A stretch of DNA of 9,123 nucleotides from Spirochaetaceae bacterium (GTDB taxonomy: Bacteria > Spirochaetota > Spirochaetia > Treponematales > Breznakiellaceae): positions 1 through 9,123 of the forward strand of contig JAIRSS010000036.1 in NCBI GenBank assembly GCA_031255315.1, in the 5' to 3' direction. Both the position numbers and the translations under genes were made by a program. This document shows positions 6,701 through 9,123 of this stretch, in pieces (the first letter of the stretch is position 1; every line of letters begins with the position of its first letter). The notes under the pieces are model-generated. The model was not told the DNA's origin, made no database searches, and saw only the letters and a program-made list of their open reading frames with translations.

Positions 6701-6789
6701 TTCCCAAAACTTCAGTTTTTGGGAACGCAACCGTGAAATTCGCGGTTTTGCACGGCTGAAAGCCGCGGACTTTAGTCCGAAAAAACCGC
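6701..6789 (+). repeat. Dispersed structured repeat, copy A, with three-way junction
   Basis: This opens with TTCCCAAAA/TTTTGGGAA (6701-6709/6717-6725) around the loop CTTCAGT, then CCGTG/CACGG (6731-6735/6751-6755). Next, GCGGTTTT/AAAACCGC (6742-6749/6782-6789) encloses two adjacent hairpins: CGGCT-gaa-AGCCG (6753-6765) and CGGACT-tt-AGTCCG (6766-6779). That is a three-way junction with almost all bases paired. The CCGTG stem and the outer junction stem overlap in span and may be alternatives. The first 65 bp match copy B at 3556-3622. Confidence 0.7.
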
Positions 6790-6791
6790 AA

Positions 6792-6848
6792 GAGCTTGTC
6801 CTAAAATCGTGGGCGCAGCGCACAGTCAATTAGTTTTGGGACAGGCTC
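6792..6848. repeat. 57-bp palindromic element with 15-bp inverted ends
   Basis: GAGCTTGTCCTAAAA (6792-6806) and TTTTGGGACAGGCTC (6834-6848) pair over all 15 positions, counting two G-T wobbles. The two differences from perfect symmetry both preserve pairing in RNA on one strand. The 27-bp centre contains GCGCAGCGC. There is no ORF inside. It could be a short non-autonomous mobile element or a structured RNA segment. Confidence 0.6.
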
Positions 6849-6888
6849 CAAAGAGTAAGAAACCCTGGATTCCGGTAAAATGATCTGA

Positions 6889-6996
6889 CGGACTTGAGTC
6901 CAACATCACGGCGGCCTGTTCAAGTTTAGCCGCCAGGAGAATGATAATTATATGCGGCTGTACTAAAACTTCAATTTCGGAACAGCCGCGTTTTTA
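6889..6996 (+). promoter_or_regulatory. Attenuator-like leader upstream of ssb
   Basis: Four segments can pair in alternative ways: 1, GGCGGC (6910-6915); 2, AGCCGCC (6928-6934); 3, GCGGCTGT (6954-6961); 4, ACAGCCGC (6982-6989). Pairing 1:2 gives a 6-bp hairpin, 2:3 (AGCCGC/GCGGCT) would block the terminator, and 3:4 is an 8-bp stem followed by GTTTTT. A small GGACT-tg-AGTCC hairpin (6890-6901) precedes them. AGGAG (6935-6939) and two close ATGs lie between segments 2 and 3; the 4-codon frame ATG CGG CTG TAC TAA ends inside the loop. TAAAAT (6876-6881) could be a -10 box but no good -35 is seen. Regulation is inferred from arrangement only. Confidence 0.4.
6954..6996 (+). terminator. Intrinsic terminator-like stem with T-run (structured repeat, copy C)
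   Basis: GCGGCTGT/ACAGCCGC, an 8-bp GC-rich stem, is followed directly by G and five Ts. The 20-nt loop is long and contains AAAACTTCA plus ATTTCGGAAC, the same core as copies A and B. No gene ends just upstream on the plus strand, so it more likely terminates a leader or non-coding transcript than a coding operon. Confidence 0.55.
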
Positions 6997-7059
6997 AAAT
7001 TTTTGGTTTGCCCCCGAAGCGCCGCGCGGAATCGTTCCATACATACGGTATTATAGATT

Positions 7060-7099
7060 GAGCGTCCGCCTAATTCATTGAATGGAATTACGGACGCTC
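7060..7099 (+). promoter_or_regulatory. Stable 5'-leader hairpin in front of ssb
   Basis: GAGCGTCCG (7060-7068) pairs with CGGACGCTC (7091-7099). After a CC bulge, TAATTC (7071-7076) pairs with GAATTA (7085-7090), leaving an 8-nt loop. That is 15 bp in total. It ends 12 bases before the ssb ribosome-binding site (AGAGGT, 7108-7113) and has no T-run. A TATTAT box at 7049-7054 would place a transcript start at about the first base of the hairpin, as in mRNAs with a protective 5' stem. An operator role is the alternative. Confidence 0.6.
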
Positions 7100-7118
7100 C
7101 CGGAAACAGAGGTAATTT

Positions 7119-7583
7119 ATGAACAGTCTCAACAATATCCTTATTGAAGGAAACTTAGTTCAGGACCCCTTGCTGCGCTCAACTCCCAAAGGAACGCCAG
7201 TCTGTACCTTTCGCCTTGCCTCAAACCGCTATTACAAGCAGGATACGGGTTTTGAAAAAGAAACATGCTTCTTTGATGTGGAAGCGTGGGCGAAGCTGGC
7301 GGAGCATTGCTCTACTATCGGACACAAAGGCCAAGGAATTCGAGTAACCGGACGATTGAAACAGGACCGCTGGAAAGGGCGGGACGGCAAAAGTTATTCA
7401 AGGGTAACTATTGTCGCCGAACACGTTGCGTTTAAACCGGATTTCAGCCGGGGCGCCGGCGTTTCCGGGCGGCGGCCAGGTGTCTCCGTCCGGAACGCGG
7501 CGGGCATGTCCGAAAAGGAGGGGGTGTCAGAATCGGATTATACTGAAAGAAATGGTGGTGATCTAAAAACTATGATGGGATAG
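7119..7583 (+). CDS. ssb: Single-stranded DNA-binding protein (SSB), accessory type
   Basis: A 154-residue OB-fold protein that coats single-stranded DNA in replication, repair or element transfer. The OB fold spans residues 1-105: MNSLNNILIEGNLVQDPLLR at the start, GTPVCTFRLASNRYY, ETCFFDVEAWAKLAE, GIRVTGRLKQDRW and VTIVAEHVAF, all at typical SSB positions. The tail (about 107-154) is short and Gly/Ser-rich. It ends GGDLKTMMG instead of the acidic DDDIPF-type tip that recruits partner proteins. AGAGGT five bases before the ATG supports the start. It does not sit with rpsF and rpsR, where a housekeeping ssb often lies, so it may be a second copy tied to the accessory segment on the right (inference). 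Confidence 0.92.
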   Translation: MNSLNNILIEGNLVQDPLLRSTPKGTPVCTFRLASNRYYKQDTGFEKETCFFDVEAWAKLAEHCSTIGHKGQGIRVTGRLKQDRWKGRDGKSYSRVTIVAEHVAFKPDFSRGAGVSGRRPGVSVRNAAGMSEKEGVSESDYTERNGGDLKTMMG

Positions 7584-7617
7584 TAACGGCAAATGGGGGA
7601 CGAAAGATGATACGCCG

Positions 7618-7737
7618 ACAATCACCATAGACATCAACCGCCCCCATTGCCATAGCCCTACCGTAGTCAGAAACGGAAAGAACAGCAGGGGGAAACAAAA
7701 TTACCTCGTAAGGGAGCGATTGCCGAATGAGGCATAG
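7618..7737 (+). pseudogene. Decayed IS1-like InsA zinc-ribbon fragment
   Basis: Reading from 7618 gives TITIDINRPHCHSPTVVRNG, then KNSRGKQNYL, and a stop at 7735. This resembles the N-terminus of InsA of the IS1 family, where a CPxC zinc motif is followed by VVRNGK, a Gly, QRY and LC. Two metal-binding cysteines are replaced here: CPHC has become RPHC (codon CGC, one transition from TGC), and the Cys after YL is Val. No in-frame ATG precedes it; an ATG at 7607 is in another frame, so a frameshift is likely. No helix-turn-helix or InsB part is visible downstream. It is a relic, not an active transposase. Another zinc-ribbon transposase family is possible. Confidence 0.55.
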
Positions 7738-7808
7738 GGATACGGCGGGTTTTTAGAAGGACGTGTTGTTTTTCCAAAAAGCTGCGGAATCATTGGAACA
7801 CGTTTAAC

Positions 7809-7997
7809 ATGGGTTTTTTCTCCATCAATTATGGCTTTGTTTGCGGGTTATCATACTTTGTGGATCACCTCCCTCCTATCATCTATTTGATTTCACTGAT
7901 CCTGGCGCTTTTTCCGGCCATATTCCCTCCCATGCGAGAGTATATCACCGTGCTGGCTTCTGAGGAATTTCTACGCGGTTATCCTGCCCTGCTCTGA
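7809..7997 (+). CDS. Short hydrophobic ORF, 62 residues, doubtful
   Basis: I do not recognise it. It has one clear hydrophobic segment (PPIIYLISLILALFPAIFPP, about residues 22-41) that could span a membrane, then a hydrophilic end MREYITVLASEEFLRG. There is no Shine-Dalgarno sequence before the ATG and no promoter in front. It could be the remains of a larger membrane-protein gene in a degraded area next to the IS fragment, or chance. It fills the gap between the InsA relic and the methyltransferase promoter; 7738-7808 shows nothing I can name. Confidence 0.25.
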   Translation: MGFFSINYGFVCGLSYFVDHLPPIIYLISLILALFPAIFPPMREYITVLASEEFLRGYPALL

Positions 7998-8024
7998 GAC
8001 CTTATTTTATATTCACAACCCTTG

Positions 8025-8033
8025 TGGTATACT
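8025..8033 (+). promoter_or_regulatory. Extended -10 promoter of the methyltransferase pair
   Basis: TG-n-TATACT (8025-8033) matches an extended -10 element; a good -35 is lacking (an AT-rich stretch at 8001-8011), which extended -10 promoters tolerate. Transcription would start near 8040, about 20 nt before the ATG at 8061. This argues against the in-frame TTG at 8022 as the start, since it lies upstream of the -10 box. Confidence 0.55.
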
Positions 8034-8060
8034 ACACGCAGGAGGCCCATACGAGGCAAT

Positions 8061-8726
8061 ATGGCTGAGACGCAGGTAAAAACGAAAAGACGAGTGGCCG
8101 ACTACGGTGAAGTCTACACCGCCCCACGGGAAGTCAACGCCATGCTGGACCTGGTCAAACAGGAAACCGAACGCGTTGAATCCCGCTTCCTCGAACCCGC
8201 CTGCGGTAACGGCAATTTTCTTATCGAAGTCCTCACCCGCAAACTGGCGAAAATTGCCGTCCGTTACGGTAAAAGCCGCCTCGAATACGAACGCTACGCC
8301 GTCTCCGCTGTCTCAAGTCTCTACGGTATCGACATACTGGAAGACAACGTCCATGAGTGCCGCAACCGCCTTTATAACTATTTTACCACCTGTTATATAA
8401 ACCATTTTGGCCTGTTCCCGAATGACGATCTTCCGAACACCGTCAAATACATTCTCAAAAGAAACATCCTGTGGGGAGATGCCCTCACCCTGCAAACCGT
8501 GGAAGAAAACCCCCGTCCCATCGTGTTTTCAGAATGGGCATTGCTCATGGGCGGCATGGTCAAACGCCGGGACTTTACATTTTTCGAACTGCTCTACCAG
8601 TCCGAGAATAACTCCATGCCCCTCTTTTCCGATACCGGCGAAGACGTGTTTATTCCCGAACCGGAGAAAGAGTTCCCCCCGGTGCATTACCTTAAAATAT
8701 GGGAAATGGAGGCAGCCGCCGTATGA
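8061..8726 (+). CDS. N6-adenine DNA methyltransferase-like protein without visible catalytic motif
   Basis: A 221-residue protein resembling the N-terminal, SAM-binding half of γ-type adenine methyltransferases. Residues 15-30 (YGEVYTAPREVNAMLD) match motif X, FLEPACGNGNFL (43-54) is motif I for SAM binding, YGIDILEDNVHECRNRL (88-104) fits motif II, and ILWGDALTL (136-144) fits motif III. The catalytic NPPY/DPPY motif expected next is absent; the sequence runs on as VFSEWALLMGGMVKRRDFTFFELLY. The length is far below that of a complete enzyme. GAGG four bases upstream and an extended -10 promoter support ATG 8061. The stop overlaps the start of the next methyltransferase-like gene by four bases (ATGA), so translation is probably coupled and the proteins may act together. 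From memory of the families, such pairs occur in restriction-modification-like cassettes. Confidence 0.8.
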   Translation: MAETQVKTKRRVADYGEVYTAPREVNAMLDLVKQETERVESRFLEPACGNGNFLIEVLTRKLAKIAVRYGKSRLEYERYAVSAVSSLYGIDILEDNVHECRNRLYNYFTTCYINHFGLFPNDDLPNTVKYILKRNILWGDALTLQTVEENPRPIVFSEWALLMGGMVKRRDFTFFELLYQSENNSMPLFSDTGEDVFIPEPEKEFPPVHYLKIWEMEAAAV

Positions 8727-9123
8727 TTGACATACGATCCTTCAATCCCGATGTGCTCTCCTGTCTTGCGAACCTAAGCAATGACGAGGTATTCACCCCG
8801 CCCAAGCTGGCAAATGAGATGCTTGACCTTTTACCCCAGTCCCTATGGTCCGACAGAGACGCCAAATTCCTTGACCCCTGCTCAAAGACCGGCGTGTTCC
8901 TGCGGGAAATCGCCAAACGGCTGTTGAAGGGCCTGGAAAAAGAAATCCCCGATCTGCATGACAGGATAAATCATATCTTCAAGAATCAGTTATATGGCAT
9001 AGCCATCACCGAATTGACCGCCCACCTGACCCGGCGTTCCGTGTATTGTTCCAAACACGCCGCAGGCAACTATTCCGTGTGCGATGTTTTTGAGGATGAT
9101 TCGGGAAATATCCTGTTTGAACG
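8723..9123 (+). CDS. Eco57I-like adenine methyltransferase / restriction enzyme, 5' part
   Basis: The first 133 residues of a gene that runs off the window. It starts MIDIRSFNPDVLSCLANLSN, followed by DEVFTPPKLANEMLDLLP (motif X-like), FLDPCSKTGVFLREIAKRL (motif I, with CSKTG in place of ACGTG) and QLYGIAITELTAHLTRRSVY (motif II region). The catalytic motif would lie beyond the edge. GGAGG (8708-8712) lies ten bases before the ATG, and the gene overlaps its partner by four bases. Relatives I recall are long proteins annotated with an Eco57I methylase domain and often lie next to a helicase gene. Whether this one also cuts DNA cannot be seen here. Confidence 0.82.
   Translation, partial: MIDIRSFNPDVLSCLANLSNDEVFTPPKLANEMLDLLPQSLWSDRDAKFLDPCSKTGVFLREIAKRLLKGLEKEIPDLHDRINHIFKNQLYGIAITELTAHLTRRSVYCSKHAAGNYSVCDVFEDDSGNILFE

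Noticed and set aside
6617..6829. N-terminal extension of the DUF2156 protein (up to 371 residues)
   Set aside because: The added residues are basic and low-complexity and fall in the hairpin repeats; the family-like sequence starts at about 6589-6616.
6938..6956. Fur-box-like sequence around AATGATAAT
   Set aside because: About 14 of 19 positions fit the consensus, but the second half is poor and the stretch is AT-rich; there is no iron-related gene nearby.
7862..7872. GGATCACCTCC, identical to the 3' end of 16S rRNA
   Set aside because: The match does not extend to either side into 16S sequence and lies inside an open frame; treated as coincidence.
1..9123. CRISPR array
   Set aside because: No regularly spaced direct repeats are present; the repeats seen are inverted or dispersed.

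Overview
The window looks like part of a spirochaete chromosome, most likely a gut-type Treponema. This rests on recognising the style of the SSB and the DUF2156 protein, on a xylan-degradation locus, and on moderate GC content. It is an inference from memory of family members, not a database result.

Layout. Positions 1-222 hold a tRNA-Leu(CAG) gene on the minus strand and two back-to-back promoters. One drives the tRNA; the other drives an AraC-type regulator (223-1110, +). Convergent with the regulator is a minus-strand pair of Gfo/Idh/MocA oxidoreductases (3501 down to 1164). Upstream of that pair on the same strand is a GH10 endo-xylanase with a C-terminal CBM9-like module (5497 down to 3779). 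A short plus-strand ORF (5496-5690) starts in overlap with the xylanase start. It faces a minus-strand DUF2156 / LPG-synthase-C-like protein (6616 down to 5714).

Positions 6617-7118 have no convincing gene but are packed with inverted repeats: about ten hairpins, a predicted three-way junction, a 57-bp palindrome, and an attenuator-like set of mutually exclusive stems ending in a stem plus T-run. A motif from this array recurs about 3 kb away at 3556-3622, so it belongs to a dispersed structured repeat family. Beyond it the content becomes accessory: a stand-alone ssb lacking the usual acidic tip (7119-7583), a decayed IS1-like InsA zinc-ribbon fragment (7618-7737), and a short hydrophobic ORF (7809-7997). 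The window ends with two overlapping DNA adenine-methyltransferase-like genes (8061-8726 and 8723 to the edge).

How the genes fit together. AraC, the two sugar-type dehydrogenases and the xylanase are plausibly one carbohydrate-use locus: xylan cleavage, oxidation of a sugar or polyol product, and sugar-responsive control. The right end looks like the start of a restriction-modification or other DNA-modification cassette next to mobile-element debris. The best candidates for something undescribed are the structured repeats and the ssb leader (6621-7099), and the methyltransferase pair whose first member has a SAM-binding motif but no visible catalytic NPPY/DPPY motif.
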